Positions 42,715-51,246 of a stretch of DNA of 64,000 nt are shown one piece after another (the stretch's first letter is position 1; the number at the start of each line of letters is the position of its first letter). The DNA lies in contig NZ_LDOS01000005.1 in assembly GCF_002077135.1 (NCBI RefSeq), positions 186,001 through 250,000 of the forward strand. Reading direction: 5' to 3'. The DNA comes from Metallibacterium scheffleri (GTDB taxonomy: Bacteria > Pseudomonadota > Gammaproteobacteria > Xanthomonadales > Rhodanobacteraceae). The translations under genes were made by a program, and so were the position numbers. Below the pieces are notes generated by a model that was not told where the DNA came from, ran no database searches, and saw nothing but the letters and a program-made list of their open reading frames with translations.

Positions 42715-42808
42715 GGCTTGCCAGAACCCGAATGTGTGCTTTATTTGCTTTGACTCACTCTTTCGGTGAAGTCGTTTCAGCAACCACACATCGCAAGGAA
42801 CCGCATCC

Positions 42809-45601
42809 ATGAATCGTCGTCTACTCGCCGCCGCAATCGCTTCCGCTCTCGCGCTTTCCCTGACTGCCTGCTCAGGTGGTGGCGGTGGTGCCAATGTACG
42901 GCCGAGCAATCCGCCGCCGCCCTCGACCACGCCCTCGCCGCCGCCGCCCACGACGGTCTACTCCTACCCGGCCTATAACCACCTGGTGCCGACGGGCGCG
43001 CTTACCGCGCAGCAGGCGGGCTACACCGGCAAGGGCGTGAATGTCGGCATTCTCGATTCCGGTGTCGATCCGAATCTGGCCGACATGCAGGGTCGTATCA
43101 CGTGGTTCCAGGGTTACGGACCGAACAACACGCTGACGACGACGACGCCTAGCGATCCAGTTGGTCACGGCAGCGTTGTGGCCCAAATTCTCGGTGGTTC
43201 GGCGGCCGATGGATTCCCTGGCGGTGTCGCCCCTGACTCGAGTCTCTATATCGCACAGGTTTGCGTGCCGAATGGCTCGACGGGCCAGTGCACTGCTTAC
43301 TCGCGCGCCTATTCGGATATGACGGCGCTGGGTGTGCACTTGTTCAATCAGAGTTTCGGCGCCCTGATCAGCACCTTGGCGTCAGGCGGTGCGCCGGTTG
43401 TCGCGCAGGAGATCGATCAGGAATACGCCGGTTACATCGCGCAGAATCTTTTTGTGTGGGCGACTGGCAACGATCCGGCCAACAGCAGCGACATCAATAT
43501 CGAAGCCGATGCGCCTTATTACTACCCGGCACTGCAGCCTGGCTGGCTGGCCGTGGTCAACGTTCAGGTCAACAGCGCCGGGCAGGTAACCACGCTCGAC
43601 CCAACTTCTGCTCAGTGCGGCAACGCCGCCGAGTGGTGCATCGCAGCGCCCGGCACCGTCCAGTTTCTGGGCATCCCGAATACGATGTTCTCGGGCGGTG
43701 GCGGCAATGGCACGTCGTTCTCGACAGCCATCGTGACCGGCGTGGCGGCGCAGATCTGGCAGGCCTTCCCATGGTTCTCACCGGCCAACCTGACCGACAC
43801 GATCCTGACCACGGCGACGCCGCTGGGCACGGGTCCGTATCCCAATGCCACCTATGGCTGGGGCGAGGTCAACGCCGCTGCGGCGGTCAACGGCCCCGAG
43901 CAGTTCGCCTTCGGCGCGTTCGATGCGGACATCGGTAGCGATTCCAGCACCTTCAGCAATGCCATCGGCGGCGCGGGTTCGCTGGCGCTGACTGGCGGCA
44001 CCGGCACGCTGACGCTGAGCGGTGCCAACACCTATTCGGGCGGCACCACGGTTGATTCTGGGAACCTCTGGCTGTCCGGCTCGCTGGCCAGCAACGTCAC
44101 GATCGACGGCGGCAGCTTCGGCGGCCCCGGCACGATCAATGGCAGCGTGACCAACACCGGCGGCACGCTGATCAGCCAGGCCGCCGTGGGTGGCCAGGGC
44201 CTGACGATCACCGGCAACTACACAGCCAACAGCGCCAGCACGACCGCGATCGCGCTGGGCAACCCGCTCACCGTGGACGGCAGTGCCAGCCTGGCCGGCA
44301 TCCTCGAGATCCTCGCGCCGGCCACGACCTACACGCCGACCAGCACCGAGACGCTGATCAACTATGGCAGCGAAACCGGCAGCTTCGGCTCGCAGACGTA
44401 CGGTGCCGGCGTGTACTGGACGGTGAGCAACCTCAGCTATGGCAGCACGGCGCTGACCGCGACCGTCACCGCCAGCAACGTCGCGCAGGCCTCGGCGCTG
44501 TTGCCCGGTGTCGATGCGGTCACGCTGGCCACGGCGCAAGGCGTGCAGGGTGCGTTGCAACAGGCCAACGGCTGGAACGCCGCGCAGCGTGCTGCGCACG
44601 CCGGCTTCCTGGCCAACGCCGCGCAGTTCCTGGCGGCGCGCACGGCCTCGCAGGCCAACGCGAGCCTGGCCAGCCTCTCGGGCGAGATTTACGGGACCAC
44701 CCGGCTGCTGGAAGTACAGCAGGCCCTCGACACCGATCAGACGCTGGCCGATCGCGTCAATGCGCTGGGCGATGGCACGCGGCCGGGCGTGTGGATTCAG
44801 GCCACGGGCGGCTCGGGCACTTCGCGGCAGGCCGGCACGGCCACGGCGCACGACAACCTGGGCGGCGTGATGGCGGGTGTGGATGTTCCCGTCGCCCGCC
44901 ACATCCAGATCGGCGCCGCGCTGAGCCGCAGCCACCTCGATGCGACGCTGGACGGTCTCGCTGGCCGCATCGATGGCGCACTCGACACCGTGGCGGTCTA
45001 TGGCCGCGCCGGTCACGCGCAGGGTGTCTATCTGTCGGGCCGCGCCAGCGAAGGCCGACTCACCGCCAACATCGAGCGCACGGCGCTGCTGGGCAACTCC
45101 CTGCAGAGCCTGGCCAGCAACCGGCGCGACACGATCACGGCGGGCACGCTGGAGCTGGGCGACGCGCTGGGCCACTGGACGCCGTACGCGGATCTGACAG
45201 GCATCCGGCTGCACCAGGCGGCGTTCACAGAAGCGGGCGCATCCGGCTTCGGCCTCACCGCGGCGGCGCAGAGCCACACCGCCAGCTACGCCACGCTCGG
45301 CCTGCGCTACGGCACGGGCTTCAACTGGGCGTTGGGCCGCAGCAGCCTGTCCGGCTGGCTGGCCTGGCAGCGCGTGCTGTCGGGCGCGAACCTCGGCTTC
45401 ACGGCGGCTTTCGCCGGCACGCCGACGGCCACGTTCACGGCGCAAGGCCAGGACCTCGCGCGCAACACACTCGAGGGCGGCGTGGACCTCGACACGCGCT
45501 TCAACCATACCTGGTCCGGCTTCATTGACCTGGGTCTGGCACGGGCGCGCGGCAGCAACGTCAGCAAGCTCGCCAACGTCGGCCTCGAGGCGCGGTTCTG
45601 A
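42809..45601 (+). CDS. Lipid-anchored subtilisin-like autotransporter protease (NalP/SphB1 type)
   Basis: A 930-residue autotransporter. The signal peptide ends in a lipobox (LTAC, Cys21) followed by Gly- and Pro-rich linkers. The S8 protease domain has Asp83 in GILDSGVD, His120 in PVGHGSVVAQ and Ser303 in GTSFSTAIVTG. A passenger beta-helix repeat (GGTGTLTLSGANTYSGGTTV) lies near residue 395, and the C-terminal 270 residues form a beta-barrel ending in Phe. Lipidated S8 autotransporters such as NalP and SphB1 stay on the surface and process other surface proteins. It stands alone after a terminator. The second half is more GC-rich than the protease part. Confidence 0.9.
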   Translation: MNRRLLAAAIASALALSLTACSGGGGGANVRPSNPPPPSTTPSPPPPTTVYSYPAYNHLVPTGALTAQQAGYTGKGVNVGILDSGVDPNLADMQGRITWFQGYGPNNTLTTTTPSDPVGHGSVVAQILGGSAADGFPGGVAPDSSLYIAQVCVPNGSTGQCTAYSRAYSDMTALGVHLFNQSFGALISTLASGGAPVVAQEIDQEYAGYIAQNLFVWATGNDPANSSDINIEADAPYYYPALQPGWLAVVNVQVNSAGQVTTLDPTSAQCGNAAEWCIAAPGTVQFLGIPNTMFSGGGGNGTSFSTAIVTGVAAQIWQAFPWFSPANLTDTILTTATPLGTGPYPNATYGWGEVNAAAAVNGPEQFAFGAFDADIGSDSSTFSNAIGGAGSLALTGGTGTLTLSGANTYSGGTTVDSGNLWLSGSLASNVTIDGGSFGGPGTINGSVTNTGGTLISQAAVGGQGLTITGNYTANSASTTAIALGNPLTVDGSASLAGILEILAPATTYTPTSTETLINYGSETGSFGSQTYGAGVYWTVSNLSYGSTALTATVTASNVAQASALLPGVDAVTLATAQGVQGALQQANGWNAAQRAAHAGFLANAAQFLAARTASQANASLASLSGEIYGTTRLLEVQQALDTDQTLADRVNALGDGTRPGVWIQATGGSGTSRQAGTATAHDNLGGVMAGVDVPVARHIQIGAALSRSHLDATLDGLAGRIDGALDTVAVYGRAGHAQGVYLSGRASEGRLTANIERTALLGNSLQSLASNRRDTITAGTLELGDALGHWTPYADLTGIRLHQAAFTEAGASGFGLTAAAQSHTASYATLGLRYGTGFNWALGRSSLSGWLAWQRVLSGANLGFTAAFAGTPTATFTAQGQDLARNTLEGGVDLDTRFNHTWSGFIDLGLARARGSNVSKLANVGLEARF

Positions 45602-46068
45602 TGTCCCCGATGGACGCCAGCATAGCTGGCCTTCGCGCAGCGCCTCGTGGCCTGCGCGAAAGGCTCGGGCCGCGCACGACCATTCCCTTCGGGTACGTTG
45701 TGGACGGACCGCATGGACATGCTCATGTGTTCACTCTGGCAGATGTCGAGATCTGCATTGCTGCGCTATGTCGCGACAACGGCGACGACCCCGAGGACTA
45801 CACGGCCACAGAGGTCTTGGCTCGTGCTGCCTGGTCCGCAGAATGCAAGCTAGGCGCTGCGTTGCACATTGAGCGCGGAAAGTGTCTGGCCATGGCCAGC
45901 TGTATCGAATGCGGTTGCGACGATTTGCATGCCTGCGCTGAGGGATGTTCTTGGCTTCGAGTGGACCGCAAAACCGGACTTGGGCTGTGCAGCATGTGCA
46001 CTAGTCGGTTGGCGGATTGGGACGCCGGGAACAGAACGCTGGCATGGAATACCAGTAACTCGGTTTGA
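45601..46068 (+). CDS. Small protein with Cys cluster, unknown
   Basis: A 155-residue cytoplasmic protein. The C-terminal half holds a cluster CIECGCDDLHACAEGCSWL...GLCSMC, probably a zinc- or metal-binding knuckle; such C-terminal clusters are common in phage and plasmid hypotheticals. The N-terminal part has no recognised fold. The ATG overlaps the autotransporter stop (TGATG), implying coupled expression. Confidence 0.6.
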   Translation: MSPMDASIAGLRAAPRGLRERLGPRTTIPFGYVVDGPHGHAHVFTLADVEICIAALCRDNGDDPEDYTATEVLARAAWSAECKLGAALHIERGKCLAMASCIECGCDDLHACAEGCSWLRVDRKTGLGLCSMCTSRLADWDAGNRTLAWNTSNSV

Positions 46069-46097
46069 GCTTGCCAAGCCCATCGTAATGACAAAAG

Positions 46098-46160
46098 GAG
46101 ATTTCGCAATGCAAATGAAGCGCCTGCTGGCGCCGATCATTCCACTAAGGCTCAAGGCGA
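46098..46160 (+). repeat. Duplicated RBS and signal-peptide segment, copy 1
   Basis: About 60 bases closely match the segment at 46499-46573: AAAGGAGATTT-CGCAATGCA, then AAGCGCCTGCTGGCGC and ATCATTCCACT. Copy 2 carries 12 extra bases after the second ATG codon. Copy 1 is the diverged one. Confidence 0.7.
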
Positions 46161-46444
46161 TAGGGTTCAAGGCGATTGAGACGCTGTGCAACACGCGCGG
46201 TAATACTGGTGGACTGATCAAACGAATTGACGAAAACCGCGAGCTCTTGGAGGTGTTGCAGCGCGATGCGCCAGCATTTCTTGCAGATCATCCTTGGGTT
46301 GTCGGGTGGATCGCTTCGAATGACGCGTTTTTTGTCCAACTGAATGACGTCATTAGATCGCGACGACCCGGTGTCAACCGGGCTTATCCGCGCCCATGGC
46401 CGGAATTGTCTACTGGCAGCGATGCTACTTCAGTGGTGGATTGA
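46109..46444 (+). CDS. Small protein with a duplicated leader
   Basis: A 111-residue protein with a good RBS (AAAGGAG). Its first residues (MQMKRLLAPIIPLRLKA) copy the signal peptide of the lipoprotein at 46514, including the RBS and start region, but have lost the lipobox Cys and part of the hydrophobic core. The rest (RIDENRELLEVLQRDAPAFLADHPWVVGWIASND) is helical and resembles small plasmid proteins of unknown role. It may be cytoplasmic despite its ancestry. Confidence 0.55.
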   Translation: MQMKRLLAPIIPLRLKAIGFKAIETLCNTRGNTGGLIKRIDENRELLEVLQRDAPAFLADHPWVVGWIASNDAFFVQLNDVIRSRRPGVNRAYPRPWPELSTGSDATSVVD

Positions 46445-46513
46445 CAGTGGCGCGAGGCGCATGCCGAAGCGTCTTCATGCCTGGCTTACTGGTGCGAAAA
46501 AGGAGATTTAGCA

Positions 46514-47323
46514 ATGCAGATGTTGAAGAACTCGAAGCGCCTGCTGGCGCTGGTCATTCCACTGGCGCTCAGCGCCTGCGCCACCATGCAAATGGGGCAG
46601 GGTGGAACCGCCGCATCGGGAACGGCCGCCGGCGCCAGCTCAAGCGGCGCCAATTCGCAACTGGTCCACTGTCCAGCCCCGCTGGGCACCTTGGCGATCG
46701 CTGAACACCAGCAGGACTCTTGGTACCAGCTGCTGACGACGACCTACGGCTTGCCTGACCCCGCGCCGGTGCTGGACTTGATTGCCCAACAGTCCAACTG
46801 TTTCATGATCGTCAACCGCGGTCAGGGCTTCAATGAGTCCATGGAGGAGCGCCATCTCGCGCAGTCCGGCGCATTGCGCCGTGGCTCAAACTTTCACAGG
46901 CACCAGATGGTCGCCGCTGACTACACGATGGTGCCGAGCGTGACGTTCTCCAACAACAACGCCGGCGGCGTAGCGGCAGGCGTGCTGGGCGCGTTCGTGC
47001 CCTATGTCGGTCTGCTCGCCGGCGGCATGAACGTGAAGGAAGCCAGCACGATCCTGACGCTTGACGACAATCGCTCCGGCATCCAGGTCGCCGCCGCCAG
47101 CGGCAGCGCGCGCAACTTCGACTTTGGCGGCTTTGGCGCCCTGTTCGGTGGCGCCATCGGCGGTCTCGGCGGCTACCAGAACACAGCACAAGGCAAGGTG
47201 GTCGTGGCGGCCTTCGTGGACAGCTACAACAACATGGTCAAGTCGCTGCAGAACTATCAGGCACAGCACATCGCCGGCGGACCCGGCAAGGGCGGTGCGC
47301 TGAAAGTGCAGGGTGGCGGCTGA
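46514..47323 (+). CDS. CsgG-like outer-membrane assembly lipoprotein
   Basis: A 269-residue lipoprotein (signal MQMLKNSKRLLALVIPLALSAC, Cys22). Repetitive Gly/Ala/Ser follow, then a domain with FMIVNRGQGFNESMEERHLA, a DYTMVPSVTFSNNN strand and ILTLDDNRSGIQVAAASGSARNFDFGGFG, a pattern I associate with CsgG/curli-type transport lipoproteins. It may form or help an outer-membrane pore. The fit is by pattern only. It sits ten bases before the next gene. Confidence 0.55.
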   Translation: MQMLKNSKRLLALVIPLALSACATMQMGQGGTAASGTAAGASSSGANSQLVHCPAPLGTLAIAEHQQDSWYQLLTTTYGLPDPAPVLDLIAQQSNCFMIVNRGQGFNESMEERHLAQSGALRRGSNFHRHQMVAADYTMVPSVTFSNNNAGGVAAGVLGAFVPYVGLLAGGMNVKEASTILTLDDNRSGIQVAAASGSARNFDFGGFGALFGGAIGGLGGYQNTAQGKVVVAAFVDSYNNMVKSLQNYQAQHIAGGPGKGGALKVQGGG

Positions 47324-47333
47324 GGCTTGATCG

Positions 47334-47924
47334 ATGGCCGACATTGGACATGCGCCTTCCACTGCTGATGAATCGCTGCTTCGAAGCGATGCCTCGGCGG
47401 CTGGGCAAGAAACGCAACTCAGTCTTCACCCGCGCACGCGTGAACTGGTCGAACGGTTCGCGCGTGCGCTGATGGAGAAACTCGCGAAGGCCGAGTGGAA
47501 GTATGGATACAGCGATGGCTGGGCGTCCGATGGCTGGCTTGACGTCTGTCGCGCGGATCTGATCCTGCACGTCGCCAAAGGAGACCCGCTTGATGTTGCG
47601 GCCTACTGCGCATTCTTATGGCACCACGGCATCTCGACACAAGCGCCTGGCGCAGCGCCGCCCTATGAGCTGCAGGCATTGCGTGCCTGCACGGAGGATG
47701 CATGTCGCACCGCTCTTGGCGATCCACGTACGCAGGGCGAGGCCATCGACTTCGGCGACTTGCACTGCACATCAGCCGCGCACATGTGCAGCGATGACGG
47801 CGTGGTCAACTACAGGGTTGTGATCGAGGAAGCCGACCCTTCCTGCGTTGGTTTGCGATCCATCATTTCAGAACATCTCGATGCCGCAGGATTCAGCGGC
47901 GTCGAGGTCGTCATTCAGTGGTGA
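47334..47924 (+). CDS. Conserved mobile-element hypothetical
   Basis: A 196-residue cytoplasmic protein. Its centre (LVERFARALMEKLAKAEWKYGYSD, HVAKGDPLDVAAYCAFLWHHG) matches a motif frequent in phage and plasmid hypotheticals whose function is unknown. The C-terminal part differs. It lies between the CsgG-like lipoprotein and the Dsb-like gene. Confidence 0.6.
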   Translation: MADIGHAPSTADESLLRSDASAAGQETQLSLHPRTRELVERFARALMEKLAKAEWKYGYSDGWASDGWLDVCRADLILHVAKGDPLDVAAYCAFLWHHGISTQAPGAAPPYELQALRACTEDACRTALGDPRTQGEAIDFGDLHCTSAAHMCSDDGVVNYRVVIEEADPSCVGLRSIISEHLDAAGFSGVEVVIQW

Positions 47925-47936
47925 AAGGAGTAGGTC

Positions 47937-48764
47937 ATGCGGAGTATTCAATCAGTCATGGGTGCGATGATTCTGGTGCTTGCACCATTCGTTGCAGCGA
48001 CAGCACACCCCCTCACGCAGCAGCAGGCCAATTCAGCGGTGCAGCAGGCCAGCCACAAGCTGGCCAAGGTGTTGCGGACCTTCAAAGGCCCTGGCGGGCT
48101 GACTGGTGCGGTGATCGAGGGTCCAGACGGAACACGAAACATTGCGTGGGTCACGGCGGATGGCAAGGCGGTCGTGATCCACGGCGAGCTGGTTGGCCTG
48201 CAGGGTCAGGACTACACCCAAGGGGCCATGTACGACGAGCGCCTGTTGCTCTCGCCGGCGGTTGCCCTCGAGGCCGCGGCATCGCCGTCGACACACTCGA
48301 TCCTGATCGGGTCGAATCCGAAGGCGCCCATTGTGACGGCGTTCTTTGACCCGAACTGCATCTTCTGCCATCTGCTTTACAAGGCGATCGATCCTTACGT
48401 GACTGCCGGAAAGGTTCGCGTTCGTTTTGTTCTGGTTGGCGTGATCAAGCCTGATTCGCTGGCGCGCGCCACGTCGATGCTGATGGCTCGTGACCCTGCA
48501 AAAGCGCTGGCGGTGGATGAAACAAAGTTCAACCGGGCTCATGAGGAAGGCGGCTACCCAATCGATGGGCTGCTAGATCCTGCGCTCACAAATGCGGTGA
48601 AAGCGAATGGCAATCTGATGGCCAAAGCGGATGGTCACGGTACACCGACGCTGCTCTATTGCAGTGCCAGCGCGAAGTCTGTCCAGTTGGCATCCGGTCT
48701 GCCGCCGGATATGGCCCGTTTCGTCGCGGATGTCGCTTCGGGCTCTTCCGCAGCCTGCAGGTGA
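47937..48764 (+). CDS. DsbC/DsbG-like periplasmic disulfide isomerase
   Basis: A 275-residue periplasmic thiol isomerase. The signal peptide ends ATAHP, an N-terminal dimerisation-like region follows, then a thioredoxin fold with CIFC (Cys141, Cys144) inside FFDPNCIFCHLLY, and a GTPTLLY cis-Pro loop. Length suits DsbC or DsbG. Clear RBS (AAAGGAG). F-type systems carry TrbB/DsbC-like enzymes for Cys-rich transfer proteins; here TraU, TraH and the Cys-rich secreted protein are likely clients. Confidence 0.82.
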   Translation: MRSIQSVMGAMILVLAPFVAATAHPLTQQQANSAVQQASHKLAKVLRTFKGPGGLTGAVIEGPDGTRNIAWVTADGKAVVIHGELVGLQGQDYTQGAMYDERLLLSPAVALEAAASPSTHSILIGSNPKAPIVTAFFDPNCIFCHLLYKAIDPYVTAGKVRVRFVLVGVIKPDSLARATSMLMARDPAKALAVDETKFNRAHEEGGYPIDGLLDPALTNAVKANGNLMAKADGHGTPTLLYCSASAKSVQLASGLPPDMARFVADVASGSSAACR

Positions 48765-49129
48765 ATGCTGTGAAACCCATCACGCTGCCATCGTTCGGTG
48801 AAGTCTTGATGCCCAACTGGCTGACGGACGCGCCATTGATTCCGGATGGGCTGGTCCTTGGTTACTACCCGGATGACCTGGATGCGGCCTGTAGCCACAT
48901 CGACTCGATCCTGACAAAGCGCATGCGCTCCACGGGGCGATTGGTGGTGATTGTCAGCGACGATCTTCGGATCGTCGCTGGGGCAGCCACGACACCCGCC
49001 ATCACGGCCATCCTGAAGAAGTACGGCGCGGCGAACCAGGCAGGTCGCTATTCGCGCGGGCACGACATGGCGTGCCTGCGCGACGACATCGCAATGACGG
49101 CCAAGGCCATCATCGACTCACGTAGCTAG
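48761..49129 (+). CDS. Small hypothetical after the Dsb-like gene
   Basis: A 122-residue soluble protein starting at GTG 48761, which overlaps the previous stop (GTGA); an ATG at 48809 would make it 106 residues. It contains LVVIVSDDLRIVAGAATTPAITAILKKYGAAN, a mixed alpha/beta pattern. No recognised family. Confidence 0.5.
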   Translation: MNAVKPITLPSFGEVLMPNWLTDAPLIPDGLVLGYYPDDLDAACSHIDSILTKRMRSTGRLVVIVSDDLRIVAGAATTPAITAILKKYGAANQAGRYSRGHDMACLRDDIAMTAKAIIDSRS

Positions 49130-49150
49130 GACTCGCGGAAAGGATCGCAG

Positions 49151-49621
49151 ATGGATCATCAACGGCGGTGCGCAGCGAGGTTTCTGGCGATCTTGATCGT
49201 GGCCATCTCTGCCGCGCCGTCCTCGCACGCAGCGCAGCCGAGCGTGATCCCGTATCGCGCGTGTTTCGAGAGTGCGGGGCGCTACTACGGGATCAGCCCG
49301 GTGCTGCTGGAGGCGATCGCGTTGAAAGAGTCGCGGATGAATCCTCTGGCCATCGATCACGATGCCGATGGGTCGTATGACATCGGGATCATGCAGATCA
49401 ATTCGAGCCACTTGGCCGAACTGGCGCGCCTCGGGTATCCGCCCCAGGTGCTGTGGACTCCCTGCGCGAACATTGCCGCTGGCGCATGGGTGCTGGCCAA
49501 CAACATGCGCCGCATGGGCGTGACGTGGAGCGCCGTCGGCGCCTACAACTCCAGCGATCCTCGGATCGGCGCTCGATACGCCTATGGCGTAGCCCGCTAT
49601 GTGATGGCACTGGAACGCTGA
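49151..49621 (+). CDS. pilT: PilT-like lytic transglycosylase
   Basis: A 156-residue periplasmic SLT enzyme with a signal peptide (AAPSSHAA). Catalytic Glu is in LLEAIALKESRMNPLAI, followed by DIGIMQINSSHL and WSAVGAYNSSD. It matches the small transglycosylase called PilT in R64-like pil loci (not the retraction ATPase of type IVa pili). Here it is eight kilobases away from pilV, in the accessory tail. Confidence 0.85.
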   Translation: MDHQRRCAARFLAILIVAISAAPSSHAAQPSVIPYRACFESAGRYYGISPVLLEAIALKESRMNPLAIDHDADGSYDIGIMQINSSHLAELARLGYPPQVLWTPCANIAAGAWVLANNMRRMGVTWSAVGAYNSSDPRIGARYAYGVARYVMALER

Positions 49622-49633
49622 AGGAGAATGGTC

Positions 49634-50689
49634 ATGGATGGAACCGAAGTGCAGTCAAACGCCCAGCGCCCCGCCGGTGCTGCGGAAGCATCCGCCGCGC
49701 AAGCGCCAGCAGTTGCTGTTCGCCGGCGGCGCGCGGCTGGTGCCAATCTGAGCCTGCTGCCGCGTATCTTTGAAAGCTTCGTGTGGAACCAGCGCGACAA
49801 GGCGCTGGAGCAGGGCAAGGAACTGGCGAAGCAGATCGAGAACACACACCCTGCCGTGGCGCAGAGGCTGATGACGGTGCTCGCGCGCGCGTTGATGCCA
49901 GCGAGGTTGCCGCCTACCTTGCCCGAAGGCCTGGTGGAGATGTCCACACCGCGCCATGCGCTTGATGCCGTAACCCTGACCGATCAGGTCCGTTGCCGAT
50001 GCCGCGACATCATCACCGAACACGCTCGGCAGCATGACCTCGCCGCTTTCGGTCTCACGCCTCGGCACAAGGTGTTGTTTTACGGGCCGACCGGGAACGG
50101 CAAGACAATGCTCGCCGAAGCGCTCGCCTGGGAGCTTGGCCTGCCGTTCCTGGTCGTTCGTTATGGCGGGTTGCTCGACAGTTACCTCGGCTCGACCGGC
50201 AAGAACCTGGACAAGGTCTTCGCCTACGCTCGCACCGCACCGTGCGTGCTGTTCATCGACGAATTCGATGGCATTGCCATCAAGCGCGGTAGCGGCGAGG
50301 ACGTCGGCGAGATCCGACGCGTGACCAACCATCTCATGATCGAGATCGAACGTCTTCCGGCCAGCGTCGTGCTGGTTTGTGCCACGAACGCCTACGGCTT
50401 GCTGGATGAGGCGATCAAGCGGCGCTTCGACTTTGCCATCGCGATTCCTTCGCCAACCCGTGATCTGCGCCTGCATCGCGCACGCGATGAACTGCGACCC
50501 GAGCTTACGCCCGGCCACGATCTGTCGGCCTACGCGGAGCGGATCGCTGATCTCAACCTCGAGAACCTGCACTTCGTCACGGAGCGCTGCCGCGAACTGA
50601 GGCGCGACCTGGTGCTCAACGCTGGCGGCGGGATCGACGAACTGGCCTCAGCTCGGCGAGGCGAATCATTCCTGCTTGATGGAGTGTGA
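49634..50689 (+). CDS. AAA+ ATPase, unknown role
   Basis: A 351-residue AAA+ protein of the FtsH/spastin-like fold. Walker A GPTGNGKT (151-158), Walker B LFIDEFD (Asp209, Glu210), sensor 1 CATNAYG, arginine finger region IKRRFDFAI. The N-terminal 100 residues are helical and specific to it. ATG 49634 is preferred because AAGGAG lies seven bases upstream; the ATG at 49628 is too close to it. No protease partner gene adjoins it, so the substrate is unknown. Confidence 0.85.
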   Translation: MDGTEVQSNAQRPAGAAEASAAQAPAVAVRRRRAAGANLSLLPRIFESFVWNQRDKALEQGKELAKQIENTHPAVAQRLMTVLARALMPARLPPTLPEGLVEMSTPRHALDAVTLTDQVRCRCRDIITEHARQHDLAAFGLTPRHKVLFYGPTGNGKTMLAEALAWELGLPFLVVRYGGLLDSYLGSTGKNLDKVFAYARTAPCVLFIDEFDGIAIKRGSGEDVGEIRRVTNHLMIEIERLPASVVLVCATNAYGLLDEAIKRRFDFAIAIPSPTRDLRLHRARDELRPELTPGHDLSAYAERIADLNLENLHFVTERCRELRRDLVLNAGGGIDELASARRGESFLLDGV

Positions 50690-50690
50690 A

Positions 50691-50897
50691 ATGGAGAGGT
50701 TCTACAAGAACAAAGCGCACCAGCGCGCGTACGAAAATGGATACAAGGCTGCCCAGAGTGATGCGCCGTTCTGTCCGTACGGAACTGACAACAGGTCATC
50801 GCTGGACTTCCGTCGTGCATGGATGCGTGGCTACGATGAGGCGTGTGCTGCAACGTGCGAGCGCGTTGGTGATGCCAAGGTGGTGCGCCATGCGTGA
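50691..50897 (+). CDS. RMF/CrpP-like small protein
   Basis: A 68-residue protein, MERFYKNKAHQRAYENGYKAAQSD, then FCPYGTDNRSSLDFRRAWMRGYDEA. The pattern A.x.G...A.....CPY.......WL/F..W..G is that of ribosome modulation factor; similar short proteins occur on mobile elements (RMF/CrpP fold group). RMF makes 70S ribosomes dimerise in stationary phase. Whether this copy acts on ribosomes is unknown. ATG 50691 follows the ATPase stop by one base. Confidence 0.65.
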   Translation: MERFYKNKAHQRAYENGYKAAQSDAPFCPYGTDNRSSLDFRRAWMRGYDEACAATCERVGDAKVVRHA

Positions 50898-51246
50898 CGC
50901 CCAGCTACTCGATGCGCGTGGCCGTGTGATCGCGCGGCTGATGATCTGCACCAGCCTGTGGGAACGCATCCGCGGCCTGCTCGGCCGACCCGAGCTCGGC
51001 CCCGGCGAGGCATTGCTGTTGGACCCCTGCAAGGCGGTTCACACCATAGGGATGCGTTACCCGATCGACATTGTGTTCCTCGATGCCGACAACCGCGTGG
51101 TGCGCATCAAGCCGGCGATGAAGCCCCTGCGCAATACCGAATGCCGCCAGGCGCGGCGCGTCATCGAGTTCAAGGCTGGCGAGGCCGCCAGGCTCGGCAT
51201 CGACGTCGGCTGCACACTGGACTGGATGGATGGATCGCCTGTATGA
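50890..51246 (+). CDS. DUF192 family protein
   Basis: A 118-residue protein of the DUF192 beta-barrel family: LLGRPELGPGEALLLDPCKAVHTIGMRYPIDIVFLD, then RARRVIEFKAGEAARLGI-type ending. Function unknown. Its ATG overlaps the end of the RMF-like gene, and its stop overlaps the next gene (ATGA), so four genes from the ATPase on form one unit. Confidence 0.8.
   Translation: MRDAQLLDARGRVIARLMICTSLWERIRGLLGRPELGPGEALLLDPCKAVHTIGMRYPIDIVFLDADNRVVRIKPAMKPLRNTECRQARRVIEFKAGEAARLGIDVGCTLDWMDGSPV

Noticed and set aside
43778-45508. A 576-codon minus-strand frame opposite the autotransporter barrel
   Set aside because: Arg/Ala-rich composition typical of a high-GC shadow; the plus strand encodes a coherent beta-barrel.
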